The notes below the pieces were generated by a model, which was not told the DNA's origin, searched no databases, and was given only the letters and a program-made list of their open reading frames with translations. 45,561 nucleotides of DNA from Burkholderiales bacterium (GTDB taxonomy: Bacteria > Pseudomonadota > Gammaproteobacteria > Burkholderiales > Burkholderiaceae_F). The translations under genes and the position numbers were made by a program. How positions within the stretch are numbered: position 1 is the first letter of the stretch; every line of letters begins with the position of its first letter. Below are positions 36,633-45,561 of the stretch, piece after piece. Location of the stretch: positions 1-45,561 of the forward strand of contig JADCGX010000024.1 of assembly GCA_020248785.1 (NCBI GenBank), written 5' to 3'.

Positions 36633-39600
36633 TCAGGCTGGCCAGGCGCGCCACGCACCCAGCAGCGGAAAGTACAAGCCGCAGTGCACCGGCTCCGGGC
36701 CGAGCGCCGCCACGAGCTGCGCGTAGCGCGCCAGCTGTGGCCGATAGCGCTCACGCTCCTGATCGAGAAACGCCTCGCGATCGCCGCCCTCGTGCACGCT
36801 GGTCTTGTAGTCGATGATCCAGCGCACGCCATCGGCGACGAAGCTGCGGTCGATCGCCACATTGATGACTTCGCCGTCGATCACGCCGGTGAGCTTCAGT
36901 TCGTTGGTCGCCTGCGCATGCGCCTGCAGCACCCATTGGCCGCGCGGGTCGGCCCGCGAACGCGTCAAGGCCTGCGCGACCCGGTCGGAGGCCACCCGAA
37001 CATCGCTCTCCGGCACGCCGAGGGCGAGGAGCGTGCGCACGAACCCCGCCGTGGCGCCGGCGATGCGCGCGGCGCTCCAGCCATCGCGGTCCTCAGCGAT
37101 CTTTTGCAGCATGCGATGCACGAGCGTGCCCACGTGGCGCACGGTCTCGCCGGCCCACGAGAATTCGATCTCGACATCGCCGCTGTGTGGCGCCACGCCG
37201 GCCTGCCAGGCGACGGCGGGCGGCAGCACGGGCAGCGGGCGCGGCCAGGGCAGACGCCAGTGCATCGGATCGAGGACCGGCGCCCCGTCGGATGCGGTCG
37301 CGGCCTCGGTCCGCGGCGCGGCCAACGCCAAGACTGTGAACTGCGGCTGCACCGCCGGCCAGAGCAGCGCAAGCAGGCTGCCCGCCGCAGGCGCGCTTGG
37401 TGCCTGCGCATCGGCCTGCAGCGGCACCGCGCCGATCAGATGCAACTGCTGCTTGGCGCGCGTGGCGGCCACGTACAGCAGGCGCTGCGCTTCGTTGCGC
37501 GCGCGCTCGGCCTGCAGGCGGCCGATGTAAGCATGCACGCGATCCGGCTCGCTGCCGCGCGCGGCCACCGTCCCGAGTAGCAGATCGCTGCCGCGACCAT
37601 GCGCCCGGGCCCGCTCGGTCCACGCCAGCAGGCCCGGCGTATCGCGCATGCTCTCGCGTTCCAGTGCGGGGACGATCACGATGTCGAACTCCAGCCCCTT
37701 GGCCTTGTGGATCGTCATCACCTGCACGGAGCGCGGCGCGGCCAAGCTCTGCGCGAACAGCGCGTCGAGCGCGGCATCGAGTTGCGCCAGGCGCGGCATG
37801 TCGCCTGCGATGGCGACCTCGTCGAGCACCTCGAAGAACGCGCGGACATCGTCGGCGTCGCGCGGCTCGCGCAGGGTGTCCGGCCCGCCCAGGCGCAACC
37901 ACGCCCCTTCGATCTGCGCGCGCAGGCTCACGCGGCGCACACCGTCCATCGCGGGCAGCAGTGCCTCGCGCGCGGCCAGCGCGCGGCCGCGACCGTCGTC
38001 GCCAAGTTCCATTAGCCGCAGGTCGTCGCACAGCAAGGACCACAGCGGCTCGCGCGGCGCCCCGTCCACCAGCGCATCGAGGTCCGCCAGCGTGAGTCCG
38101 CACCAGGGCGCGCGCAGCACCGCCAGCCAGGCGATGCGGTCGGCCGGATGCAGCAGGGCGCGCGTCAGCGCCAGCGCATCAACGACCGCGGGCCGTCGCG
38201 CCAGCGGGTCGATGTCGACCGCGCACACGGCGATCCCGGCGGCCGCGAGCGCCGGGACGATCTGCGCAAGGTGGCCGCGCGCGCGCACCAGCACCGCAAT
38301 GCTGGCGTCAGGCTGCTCGGCGAGGGCCGAGGCGACCAGCGCGACCACCCGCTCGGCCTCGGCACGCTGCGTCCGCGCGGGCGCACCGACGAGCGCCTGC
38401 ACCTGCACGCGGGCGCCGGCGAGGTCGCCCTTCCAGAGGGAGGCAGGCGCATAGGACACAGCACCGCTGGCAACGTCATCCCGCGGCGCCAGCACCTGCG
38501 GAAACACGTCGTTCACCCACTGCACCACGCTCGCACAGGAACGAAAATTGGTGGACAGCCGCAGCGGCTCGAGTTGCAGCGGCCCGATGCCGCGCAGCCG
38601 GGCGCGCAGGAACAGGCCGACGTCCGCCTCACGGAAGCGGTAGATCGACTGCATCGGGTCGCCGACCAGGAACAGCGTGCGGCCATCGCCCTCGCTCCAC
38701 CCCTGCGTCAGCCGCTCCAGCAACTCAACCTGCATCACCGAGGTGTCCTGGAACTCGTCGATCATCAGGTGCTTGATGCGCGCGTCCAGCGCGAGCATGA
38801 GGTCCGACGGGCCCTCGCCCTCGGCATCTCCCAGCGCCTGCAGCGCCGCATGCGACACCGCCTGGAAGTCCGCCGCGCCACGCGCGCGGAACATGAGCTC
38901 GAGCTGCAGGAACGCGAGCTTGAGCACGTCGAGCACCGCGGCCAGTGTCTCCCACTGCGTCTGGTCGTAGCGCGCCGGCGGCATCTGCCGGATGGCCAGC
39001 AGCGCCTCGAGCAGACCGTCGATGGCGGCGCAGCGTTCGCCCAGCGCCTCCATCTGCGCCTTGGCCTCGACCAGCCGCGCCCGCTGTGTGCGATCGGTGG
39101 TGCTGCCCTGCGCGGGGAAGCCCTCATTGGCCGTCCAACGCCGCCGCCAGGCACCCTTGCGGTCGGCGGTGAGCAGCAGATCGGCGCAGCCCAGCCACAC
39201 AGCCTCGGCCGCCGCATCGTCGTCTGCGGGCAGCGCGACCAGATCGCGGCAGGCGCGCAAGGCCGCGTTCGACGCCGGTGGCAGATTGGCCGCGGCCCAG
39301 GCCGCCAGTCGCAGCAGTTCGTCGGCCACGGGGCGGAGCGCCGAACGCAGCTGGCCGCACAGATCGCGTCGCACCTCGGCCAGGCCAGCCTCCAGGGTCG
39401 CGCGCGGCTGCGGCACCGCCGCCAGGCGAATCCACTGGTCGCGCTTGCCCAGCATCGCGGTGAGCAGGCGCGCGGCCTGTGCAGCGTCGTTGTCCAGGTG
39501 ATCGAGCAGGCGCGCTACCGCGGCGGCATGCGCGGGCTCGCCGTGCTCCAGCAGCGCCAGCGTCGCGCGAGCCGCGTCGTCATACAGCTCGCGCGCGTCG

Positions 39601-40058
39601 TCCAGCAGTTGCGGCACACCGCCCATGCGCGAGGCCAGCGGCATGCGGCGCACGAGCTCGGCGCAGAACGAGTCGAGTGTGCCGATGCGCAGGCGCGCCG
39701 GCGCATCGAGCAGGCCCCAGCCGGCCTGCGCGTCACGCGCCAGCACCGCGAGCGCCAGCGGGCGGCGGGCGGCATCGGCGGCATCGCGCAGCGGCAACCC
39801 ATCGCGCGCGGCCTGCAAGGCGCCGAGCACACGCTCGTGCATCTCTGCCGCCGCCTTGCGCGTAAAGGTGAGTGCGACGAGTTCCTCGGGCGCGTCGACC
39901 TGCGCGAGCAGCACGAGGATGCGCTGCACGAGCAGCTCGGTCTTGCCCGAGCCGGCCGGCGCCTGCACGATGAACGAGCGCGCGGGATCCAGCGCGGCTG
40001 CGCGCTCCGCCGCATCGTCGGGCGGGCGCCGATCGGCGTTGGCGGCGCTAGTCGTCAT
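36633..40058 (-). CDS. addA: ATP-dependent helicase/nuclease subunit AddA (UvrD-like, RecB-type nuclease)
   Basis: A 1141-residue protein that with AddB processes double-strand DNA ends for RecA. All superfamily 1 helicase motifs are visible: Walker A APAGSGKTELL (about 33-43), LTFTRKAAAEMHERV, MIDEFQDTSVMQ, LVGDPMQSIYRFREADV, LSTNFRSC, MTIHKAKGLEFDIV and LLYVAATRAKQQLHLIG. The C-terminus has the RecB-type nuclease: IDRSFVADG, IIDYKTS and QLARYAQLV, so the D...DYK site is intact. I place the start at ATG 40058, which overlaps the addB stop by 11 bases. This replaces RecBCD in many betaproteobacteria. Confidence 0.9.
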   Translation of the reverse strand: MTTSAANADRRPPDDAAERAAALDPARSFIVQAPAGSGKTELLVQRILVLLAQVDAPEELVALTFTRKAAAEMHERVLGALQAARDGLPLRDAADAARRPLALAVLARDAQAGWGLLDAPARLRIGTLDSFCAELVRRMPLASRMGGVPQLLDDARELYDDAARATLALLEHGEPAHAAAVARLLDHLDNDAAQAARLLTAMLGKRDQWIRLAAVPQPRATLEAGLAEVRRDLCGQLRSALRPVADELLRLAAWAAANLPPASNAALRACRDLVALPADDDAAAEAVWLGCADLLLTADRKGAWRRRWTANEGFPAQGSTTDRTQRARLVEAKAQMEALGERCAAIDGLLEALLAIRQMPPARYDQTQWETLAAVLDVLKLAFLQLELMFRARGAADFQAVSHAALQALGDAEGEGPSDLMLALDARIKHLMIDEFQDTSVMQVELLERLTQGWSEGDGRTLFLVGDPMQSIYRFREADVGLFLRARLRGIGPLQLEPLRLSTNFRSCASVVQWVNDVFPQVLAPRDDVASGAVSYAPASLWKGDLAGARVQVQALVGAPARTQRAEAERVVALVASALAEQPDASIAVLVRARGHLAQIVPALAAAGIAVCAVDIDPLARRPAVVDALALTRALLHPADRIAWLAVLRAPWCGLTLADLDALVDGAPREPLWSLLCDDLRLMELGDDGRGRALAAREALLPAMDGVRRVSLRAQIEGAWLRLGGPDTLREPRDADDVRAFFEVLDEVAIAGDMPRLAQLDAALDALFAQSLAAPRSVQVMTIHKAKGLEFDIVIVPALERESMRDTPGLLAWTERARAHGRGSDLLLGTVAARGSEPDRVHAYIGRLQAERARNEAQRLLYVAATRAKQQLHLIGAVPLQADAQAPSAPAAGSLLALLWPAVQPQFTVLALAAPRTEAATASDGAPVLDPMHWRLPWPRPLPVLPPAVAWQAGVAPHSGDVEIEFSWAGETVRHVGTLVHRMLQKIAEDRDGWSAARIAGATAGFVRTLLALGVPESDVRVASDRVAQALTRSRADPRGQWVLQAHAQATNELKLTGVIDGEVINVAIDRSFVADGVRWIIDYKTSVHEGGDREAFLDQERERYRPQLARYAQLVAALGPEPVHCGLYFPLLGAWRAWPA

Positions 40059-42825
40059 GCGTGCCCTGCCCGCCTGCGTCGCCCGCATCGCCTGCTCCAC
40101 CCAGCGCCAGGCGCTCGCCATCGCCACGGCGCGCTTCGAGCCGGCACAACAGCGGCAGTGGGCAGAACTGGCAGCTGGTCTTGCGTTTTGGTGCGACCTC
40201 CGCGGCGCCGGCGAGGTAGTCGGCGGCCAACCGCTCCAGTTCCTCGCGCCAGTCCGCCAGCAAGCCGGGCCAGCCTGGTCGCTGCATCTCGGCGCGGTCG
40301 CTCGTCACGGCCTTCGCACCAGGCAGTTCAACGCCGTCGCGCACCAGGGCCTTGAACTGCAACTTGCCCGGCGCCAGCACGGCGAACGCAGCACCGGCGA
40401 CGTCCTGTTCGCAGGTCACTGCATACAGCGGCAACTGCGGCTCATCGGGCCGCGTGCCAAGCCAGGCCGCCGGACTGAAGCTGCGGCTCTTGTAGTCGAT
40501 GATGAGCACGCTGCCGTCGGCCAGCCGATCGATCCGATCAGGCGTGATCGACAGGGCAAGGCCGCCAAGCACCACGCGGACCGGCGCTTCGATGGCAATG
40601 ACCTCGAACGGCGGGCGCGCGCGTTCGACCTGCAGCCACGCGTGCGCGGTGCGCGCCAGTCGGCGCCGCTCCAGGTCCTGCGCCCGCGCACCGAGCGCGT
40701 CAGGCCGCCGCCGCAGGAACAGGGTGAGCGCATCGTGCGCCGCGTCGCCCGCCATTTGCGTGACCCCGGCGTCGCTGGCTGCAAGCAGGGCCGCGTGCGT
40801 GCGCAGCGCGCGCCACACGTGCGCCATGGTGGCGTGCAGCAGCGCCCCGCGATCGGCAGCATCCAGTCCAGCCTCGGCCTCGGGCAACTCCCTCGCACGC
40901 AGGCGATGCAAGGCAAAACCGCGGAAGGCGCAGGCGGCCTGGTCGGCAAAGAGATGCGTGCCGCCCGTGACCGCCACCGGCGGCTCGGCGCGCACCGCGG
41001 GGCCCGCGTCCGCCGCGCCTTCCATCACGGCATCGGTGCGCAGGGCGCGCGCCAGCGCAGGCGTCGGTGCCAACGCGAGCGCGTCGGCATCGGCCAGGCG
41101 CATGCCGCGCAGCACTGGACTCGGCAGCAGCCTGCGGTCGCCATCCTGCTGCGGGTACGACAGCACCAGCTCACCGCTGGCCGACCAGCGGGTCAGCGCC
41201 CGACGAGCCTGCGCCTGTACCTCCTCGATCGAGGCGCCCGGCATGCGCGCCGCCCGTTGCCAGGCCAGCGGCACCAGCGGATTCGGCGTCACCGCGGCCG
41301 GCCAGTGCTGATCGGTCATCTGCGTCACCCACAGCCCATCGAACTGCAGGTGCTGCGCCTCGAGCGCACCGAGCACCTGCACCGGCACGTCGGGTGACTC
41401 GGGCTGGAACACGGTGTCGGCGGCAACGCGCCGCACCAGGGCGACGGCGTCTTGCAGCGACAGTGCGCCGAGCACCCGGTCCAGCGTCGCAAGGCTCGCG
41501 GGCAGCTCGCGCAGCCGCACGTAAGTCTGGAATTCGGCCGAGCTCAGCGTCCGCTCCCCGGGCACGCCGAGATCGGACAGCACACCAAAGAAGCGCTCGG
41601 CCCACACCGAAGGCGCAGCGCGCCGCCAACCGTCCCGCCGCGCGACGACCCGCGCAAGACGCGCCGCCAGCAGCGGCGCGGCATCGCCATGCCAGGAGCC
41701 GTCGTCCGTGGCTCGCGCGGCCAGCCGCCGCAGGCGCACGAGGTCGAGTTCGGCTGCGCCGCTGTCGCGCAGCGCGCGATCCAGCCGCGCACGGCGCACC
41801 GCCTCGGCCTGCGCATCGCCCAGGAAGGGCGAGCGCAGCAGCATGCCGGCCTCCGGCAGCGCGAGCGGCGCGGCCAAGGCACGCAGCACCGTGAGCACCG
41901 TGGCCACCAGCGGCGCGTCGGCGAGCGGCTCGCCCAGTGAGAGGTTGAACGGACGCGCGGCATCCTCGTCGGGCGCCAGCAGCAGCGCCGGGACCAGCGC
42001 CTCGGCCAAGGCGTGGGCGATGGCGGCGCGATGCGTACCGAGATCCGGCACAACAATGCCAAGGCGGCAGTCCGGCCGCGCCCCGAGCCGGGCGCGCGCC
42101 CAGGCCGCCGCGGCACGCCACTGGCTGGCGGCATCGGCGCAGGCGAGCACCTGCGCCGCTCCTGCCACCACGGGCACCGCCGCATGGCGAACCTGCACGC
42201 CCTGCGCACGCACGGTCTCCAGCAGTGCCTGCTGCTGCGGCGTCAGGGCATCGAAGCCGGCCAGAACGACAGGCTGCGGCGGCCGCCACTGGCCGCGGCC
42301 AGCCGCGGCCTGCAACGCGGTGGCCGCCTGCGCGGGAGCAACTGCGTCGAGGCCGCGCAGGCGCTGCGCATAGACGCTGGCCCAGTCGCGGAAGACACGC
42401 TGGTCTTCGGTAGCGCCGAGTTCGCGCAGCCGGTGCCCGAGCCGGTAGTCGTGCAGCAACGCCCACGCCTGTTGCGCCGAGCGGGCCGCCGCGTCGCTGA
42501 GCAGCAGTGCGCCCAGGGCCGATTGCGCGATGACCTCGCGCCAGAGCACGAGGTCCTGCAGCGGAGAGAGCACCTGGCCCTCGCAACCGGCCTCCTGCAG
42601 GCAGCGAATCAAAAAGGCGTCCCAGGGCAGCACATCGGCGCTCGTCCACACGGCCTTGCCTGCATCCACCTGGGCTTGGTCGAACTCGCGCTTCAGTGCG
42701 CGCGCCAGCCGACGGTTGGGCGTGACAACGCTCGCGCCTTGCGCGCACGCCTGCGCGACCGCCGCCCGATCCACCGTGGTCACCGGACCAGACGCATTGC
42801 CAGCTTGCATGTCTTGTGCCGCCAT
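40048..42825 (-). CDS. addB: AddB-like PD-(D/E)XK nuclease, partner of AddA
   Basis: A protein of about 925 residues with a degenerate helicase-like N-terminus ([17 protein letters not shown]) and a C-terminal nuclease: [23 protein letters not shown] and QLPLYAVTC. Cysteines in [13 protein letters not shown] and [15 protein letters not shown] (C-x2-C-x5-C) make a likely iron-sulfur cluster, as in AddB. The open frame begins at 42885; I report ATG 42825, with ATG 42852 and 42810 as alternatives, because none has a clear ribosome-binding site. It overlaps addA and diverges from trxA across about 190 bases, a Burkholderiales arrangement. Confidence 0.87.
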   Translation of the reverse strand: MAAQDMQAGNASGPVTTVDRAAVAQACAQGASVVTPNRRLARALKREFDQAQVDAGKAVWTSADVLPWDAFLIRCLQEAGCEGQVLSPLQDLVLWREVIAQSALGALLLSDAAARSAQQAWALLHDYRLGHRLRELGATEDQRVFRDWASVYAQRLRGLDAVAPAQAATALQAAAGRGQWRPPQPVVLAGFDALTPQQQALLETVRAQGVQVRHAAVPVVAGAAQVLACADAASQWRAAAAWARARLGARPDCRLGIVVPDLGTHRAAIAHALAEALVPALLLAPDEDAARPFNLSLGEPLADAPLVATVLTVLRALAAPLALPEAGMLLRSPFLGDAQAEAVRRARLDRALRDSGAAELDLVRLRRLAARATDDGSWHGDAAPLLAARLARVVARRDGWRRAAPSVWAERFFGVLSDLGVPGERTLSSAEFQTYVRLRELPASLATLDRVLGALSLQDAVALVRRVAADTVFQPESPDVPVQVLGALEAQHLQFDGLWVTQMTDQHWPAAVTPNPLVPLAWQRAARMPGASIEEVQAQARRALTRWSASGELVLSYPQQDGDRRLLPSPVLRGMRLADADALALAPTPALARALRTDAVMEGAADAGPAVRAEPPVAVTGGTHLFADQAACAFRGFALHRLRARELPEAEAGLDAADRGALLHATMAHVWRALRTHAALLAASDAGVTQMAGDAAHDALTLFLRRRPDALGARAQDLERRRLARTAHAWLQVERARPPFEVIAIEAPVRVVLGGLALSITPDRIDRLADGSVLIIDYKSRSFSPAAWLGTRPDEPQLPLYAVTCEQDVAGAAFAVLAPGKLQFKALVRDGVELPGAKAVTSDRAEMQRPGWPGLLADWREELERLAADYLAGAAEVAPKRKTSCQFCPLPLLCRLEARRGDGERLALGGAGDAGDAGGQGTHDD

Positions 42826-43018
42826 CGCATCGATTCTAGTCACCGCTTTCATGTGGCCCGGGGCGGTGCTACCATGCGCTGACACGACGTCGGCACCGCC
42901 GCCCTGCGCACGATGCAGCCGCAGGCGCTACCTCCGCCAGACGTTCGCCCACCCCCGCCTACCCTTTTCCGTTCAAGCGAACTGCCATCGGCAGCGCGGC
43001 ACCCGAAGGAACAACTTC

Positions 43019-43342
43019 ATGAGCGACATCAAGTATGTGAGCGATGCCTCGTTCGACGAGGAAGTCATCAAGTCAGAACGCCCCGTGCTGGTCGACTACT
43101 GGGCCGAATGGTGCGGCCCCTGCCGCGCGATCGCGCCGATCCTCGACGAGGTTGCCGGTGCCTACAAGGACAAGCTCACCGTTGCGAAACTGAACGTCGA
43201 CGAGAACCAGGCCACGCCGGCCAGATACGGCATCCGCGGCATTCCCACGCTAATGCTGTTCAAGAACGGCGCCGTGGTCGGCACCAAGGTCGGCGCGCTG
43301 TCCAAGTCGCAACTCACGGCCTTCCTCGATTCAAACATTTGA
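43019..43342 (+). CDS. trxA: Thioredoxin
   Basis: A 107-residue cytosolic thioredoxin with the redox motif WAEWCGPCR (Cys about 33 and 36) and the cis-proline turn [11 protein letters not shown]. The length matches E. coli TrxA. The ATG at 43019 follows AAGGA by eight bases. It is divergent from addB and lies upstream of rho, the usual trxA-rho neighbourhood, with a small GC-rich hairpin between them. Confidence 0.97.
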   Translation: MSDIKYVSDASFDEEVIKSERPVLVDYWAEWCGPCRAIAPILDEVAGAYKDKLTVAKLNVDENQATPARYGIRGIPTLMLFKNGAVVGTKVGALSKSQLTAFLDSNI

Positions 43343-43354
43343 TCGTTCAATAAC

Positions 43355-43378
43355 GTCGGGCGCCAACCGGCGCTCGAC
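43355..43378 (+). terminator. GC-rich hairpin between trxA and rho, possible weak terminator
   Basis: GTCGGGCGCC and GGCGCTCGAC form a 10-bp stem with one G-U pair around AACC. No T-run follows, so it may be a pause or stability element. Confidence 0.4.
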
Positions 43379-43435
43379 CACATCTGCGCGGGTCTGCCTC
43401 ACACGGACCCCATCTCATCCGTACCGCCCACCCTT

Positions 43436-44698
43436 ATGCACCTCTCAGAACTGAAAGCCCTGCACGTCTCCCAGCTGCTCGAAATGGCGCAGGGGCTCGA
43501 CATCGACAACGCCAACCGGATGCGCAAGCAGGAACTGATGTTTGCCATCCTGAAAAAGCGCGCCAAAAGTGGCGAGCAAATTTTCGGCGACGGCACGCTT
43601 GAAGTACTGCCTGACGGCTTCGGGTTCCTGCGCTCGCCCGACACCAGCTACCTGGCAAGCACCGACGACATCTACATCTCGCCCAGCCAGATTCGCCGCT
43701 TCAATTTGCACACGGGCGACTCGATCGAAGGCGAAGTGCGGGTGCCCAAGGATGGCGAGCGCTACTTCGCGCTCGTGAAGGTCGACAAGACCAACGGCGT
43801 GCCGCCGGAGTCGCTCAAGCACCGCATCCTGTTCGAAAACCTCACGCCGCTCTTCCCCAACGAGCCGATGAAGCTCGAGCGCGAGATGAAAGGCGATGAA
43901 AACATCACGGGTCGGCTGATCGACATCATCGCGCCGATCGGCAAGGGCCAGCGCGGCCTGCTGGTGGCCAGCCCGAAGAGCGGCAAGACCGTCCTGATGC
44001 AGCACATCGCACACGCGATCGCGGCCAATCACCCGGACTGCGTCCTGATCGTGCTGCTCATCGACGAGCGGCCCGAGGAAGTCACCGAGATGCAACGCTC
44101 GGTCCGCGGCGAGGTGGTCGCCTCCACCTTCGACGAGCCGGCGGTGCGGCATGTGCAGGTAGCCGAGATGGTGATCGAGAAAGCCAAACGGCTGGCCGAA
44201 TCCAAGAAGGACGTGGTGATCCTGCTCGACTCGATCACGCGCCTGGCGCGCGCCTACAACACGGTGGTGCCGGCCTCGGGCAAGGTTCTGACTGGCGGCG
44301 TGGACGCCAATGCCCTGCAACGGCCCAAGCGCTTCTTCGGCGCGGCGCGCAACATCGAGGAAGGCGGCTCGCTGACCATCATTGCCACCGCGCTGATCGA
44401 CACCGGCTCGCGCATGGACGATGTGATCTACGAGGAGTTCAAGGGCACCGGCAACATGGAAATCCACATGGAGCGCCGGCTGGCCGAAAAGCGCGTCTAT
44501 CCGGCTCTCAACGTCAACCGCTCCGGGACACGCAAGGAAGAGCTGCTGCTCGACCCGGCGATCCTGCAGAAGGTCTGGATCCTGCGCAAGCTGCTTTACG
44601 GGATGGACGAGATCGAGGCGATGGAGTTCCTGCTCGACAAGATGAAGGCGACCAAGACCAACGCCGAGTTCTTCGAGATGATGCGCCGGGGTGGTTGA
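43436..44698 (+). CDS. rho: Transcription termination factor Rho
   Basis: A 420-residue hexameric RNA helicase. It has the N-terminal helical domain ([17 protein letters not shown]), the RNA-binding cold-shock-like domain with [16 protein letters not shown], Walker [13 protein letters not shown] (about 180), Walker [17 protein letters not shown], the Q-loop segment [14 protein letters not shown] and the R-loop region [18 protein letters not shown]. The length matches the family (about 419). The ATG at 43436 lacks a strong ribosome-binding site. Confidence 0.98.
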   Translation: MHLSELKALHVSQLLEMAQGLDIDNANRMRKQELMFAILKKRAKSGEQIFGDGTLEVLPDGFGFLRSPDTSYLASTDDIYISPSQIRRFNLHTGDSIEGEVRVPKDGERYFALVKVDKTNGVPPESLKHRILFENLTPLFPNEPMKLEREMKGDENITGRLIDIIAPIGKGQRGLLVASPKSGKTVLMQHIAHAIAANHPDCVLIVLLIDERPEEVTEMQRSVRGEVVASTFDEPAVRHVQVAEMVIEKAKRLAESKKDVVILLDSITRLARAYNTVVPASGKVLTGGVDANALQRPKRFFGAARNIEEGGSLTIIATALIDTGSRMDDVIYEEFKGTGNMEIHMERRLAEKRVYPALNVNRSGTRKEELLLDPAILQKVWILRKLLYGMDEIEAMEFLLDKMKATKTNAEFFEMMRRGG

Positions 44699-44942
44699 GC
44701 GCGGTCGTCGTTGTGCACAACGGCGTGTGTCAGTTGAACGCGAATCAGCCGCGGCCCGGCAGCAGGCGCGGCCGCACTGATGAATCTGGCGCGAGCCCGG
44801 GCCCAACGTCCCGTCCCCTGTATACTGGAAAGCTTTTCCGCCCCGGGTACGTGGTCGGCGGTCGCACCTCTAGCGCAACCGCATCCGGCCGGCGGCCCAA
44901 GCAAGCACGACAAGTGCGTGACGACAAGTGCGTGAGGACACA

Positions 44943-45266
44943 ATGAAGCAAGGCATCCATCCCGAGTACCGGGAAGTCGTTTTCCAGGACATGCAGAACG
45001 ACTTTAAGTTCGTCTCGCGTTCGACCGCGACAACCCGCGACACGATCGAGTTGAACGGCAAGACCTATCCGCTGATCAAGCTCGACACGAGTTCCGAATC
45101 GCATCCGTTCTACACCGGCGCGCAAACCCGCATCGTGGAAACGGGCCGGGTGGAGAAGTTCCGGCAGAAGTTCGCGGCCAAGACCGAGCAGGTCAATGCC
45201 GCCGCCGCCGAGGCCATCAAGGCCAAGGAAACCACGCCCAAGCAGGCCAAGGCCAAGCGCAAGTAG
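44943..45266 (+). CDS. rpmE2: 50S ribosomal protein L31 type B
   Basis: A 107-residue ribosomal protein. It starts [16 protein letters not shown] and carries [19 protein letters not shown], the L31 core. No cysteines are present, so it is the zinc-independent (C-minus) type. The C-terminal 20 residues are a Lys/Ala-rich tail. ATG 44943 follows GAGG in TGAGGACACA; an earlier in-frame start at 44928 would add five residues without homology. I saw no Zur-type operator in the 244 bases upstream. Confidence 0.95.
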   Translation: MKQGIHPEYREVVFQDMQNDFKFVSRSTATTRDTIELNGKTYPLIKLDTSSESHPFYTGAQTRIVETGRVEKFRQKFAAKTEQVNAAAAEAIKAKETTPKQAKAKRK

Positions 45267-45316
45267 CATCCGTTGCAGGACACGGAGCCGCCGTTGCGAC
45301 TGCAACGTGGCAGCAC

Positions 45317-45344
45317 AAAAGGCAGCTCCGGCTGCCTTTTTTGT
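45317..45344 (+). terminator. Rho-independent terminator of rpmE2
   Basis: AAAAGGCAGC and GCTGCCTTTT form a stem around TCCG and are followed by further T residues (TTTTTTG). It lies 50 bases after the rpmE2 stop. Confidence 0.95.
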
Positions 45345-45360
45345 TCTGTGCGTCCGCCTG

Positions 45361-45561
45361 AGAGGGTGTAGTCGAAATGATCTACGTCGCCAGTCTAGTT
45401 GCGAGGATACGTGCTTCGGCCAGTCAGACCCAGGCCAGTGGAGCCCAATCGGATCGATCATGGTGTGCCATGAGTCGGCGTGCGCGCTCGTTCCAGGCAT
45501 GAGTACGTTCGACCACCCAGCGCTTGGCCTGCACCACGAAGCCCTTGGCGACGACCTCGGG
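45361..45561 (-). mobile_element. End of an IS5-like insertion sequence, cut by the window edge
   Basis: The transposase remnant at 45382-45561 and the following AGAGGGTGTAGTCG at about 45361 look like the terminal part of an IS5-family element inserted downstream of rpmE2. The other end is outside the window, so neither terminal repeats nor a target duplication can be confirmed. Confidence 0.5.
45382..45561 (-). pseudogene. C-terminal part of an IS5-family transposase with an in-frame stop
   Basis: Translation from the window edge gives PEVVAKGFVVQAKRWVVERT, then HAWNERARRLMAHH and APLAWV, the C-terminal motif of IS5-type DDE transposases. A TGA at 45426-45424 interrupts the frame where a Trp (TGG) would fit, and the frame then continues LAEARILATRLAT to a TAG at 45384-45382. 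The loss of the last 14 residues suggests a decayed copy or a recent nonsense change. The N-terminal part lies outside the window. Confidence 0.75.

Noticed and set aside
38148..40355. Long open frame opposite addA
   Set aside because: It mirrors helicase motifs in reverse and is a by-product of high GC content.

Overview
The window looks like chromosomal DNA of a GC-rich betaproteobacterium, most likely of the order Burkholderiales. The evidence is the local gene orders trxA-rho-rpmE2, ffs/dnaX-ybaB-recR and carB-greA-yhbY//rlmE-ftsH, an AddAB-type recombination nuclease pair beside trxA, a short bacterial SRP RNA, and a tripartite tricarboxylate transporter with a Bug-type binding protein. 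No genus can be named from the sequence alone.

Layout. 1-6.1 kb holds a small zinc-ribbon membrane protein, a phospholipase D/cardiolipin synthase-like lipoprotein, a YciB-like membrane protein, a PduO-type cobalamin adenosyltransferase, an FAD-linked D-2-hydroxyacid dehydrogenase, an acylphosphatase and a RimJ-like acetyltransferase. 6.2-9.3 kb is a complete TctC-TctB-TctA transport operon. 9.3-13.2 kb is an accessory segment, visibly less GC-rich, with two unfamiliar genes: a protein ending in a PD-(D/E)XK nuclease domain and an FRG-domain protein. It lies directly downstream of ftsH, where folP-glmM would normally be expected.

13.3-23.4 kb is a housekeeping block for membrane proteolysis, ribosome assembly, transcript elongation and carbamoyl phosphate synthesis: ftsH, rlmE, yhbY, greA, carB and carA. 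The car genes are split by gmhA and by a second PD-(D/E)XK gene, which appear to be translationally coupled to carA. 23.6-27.8 kb carries a transaldolase that lacks a conserved active-site Asn, a rhomboid protease, a 177-bp MITE-like element bounded by TTAA, and a TPR membrane protein. 27.9-33.0 kb has a NitT/TauT-type ABC importer (ATPase, permease, binding protein) interrupted by an oppositely oriented secreted-protein gene, then a class III CoA-transferase and a MAPEG protein.

33.0-36.6 kb is recR, ybaB, dnaX, a GNAT acetyltransferase and the SRP RNA gene, whose 3' end lies inside a 22-bp perfect inverted repeat. 36.6-42.8 kb is the addA/addB pair for double-strand break repair. 43.0-45.3 kb is trxA, rho and rpmE2. 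The window ends inside an IS5-like transposase remnant with an in-frame stop.

The best candidates for undescribed biology are the FRG/nuclease accessory segment, the nuclease inserted into the car operon, the TTAA-flanked element and the hairpin over the SRP RNA 3' end. Functions proposed for these are inference.
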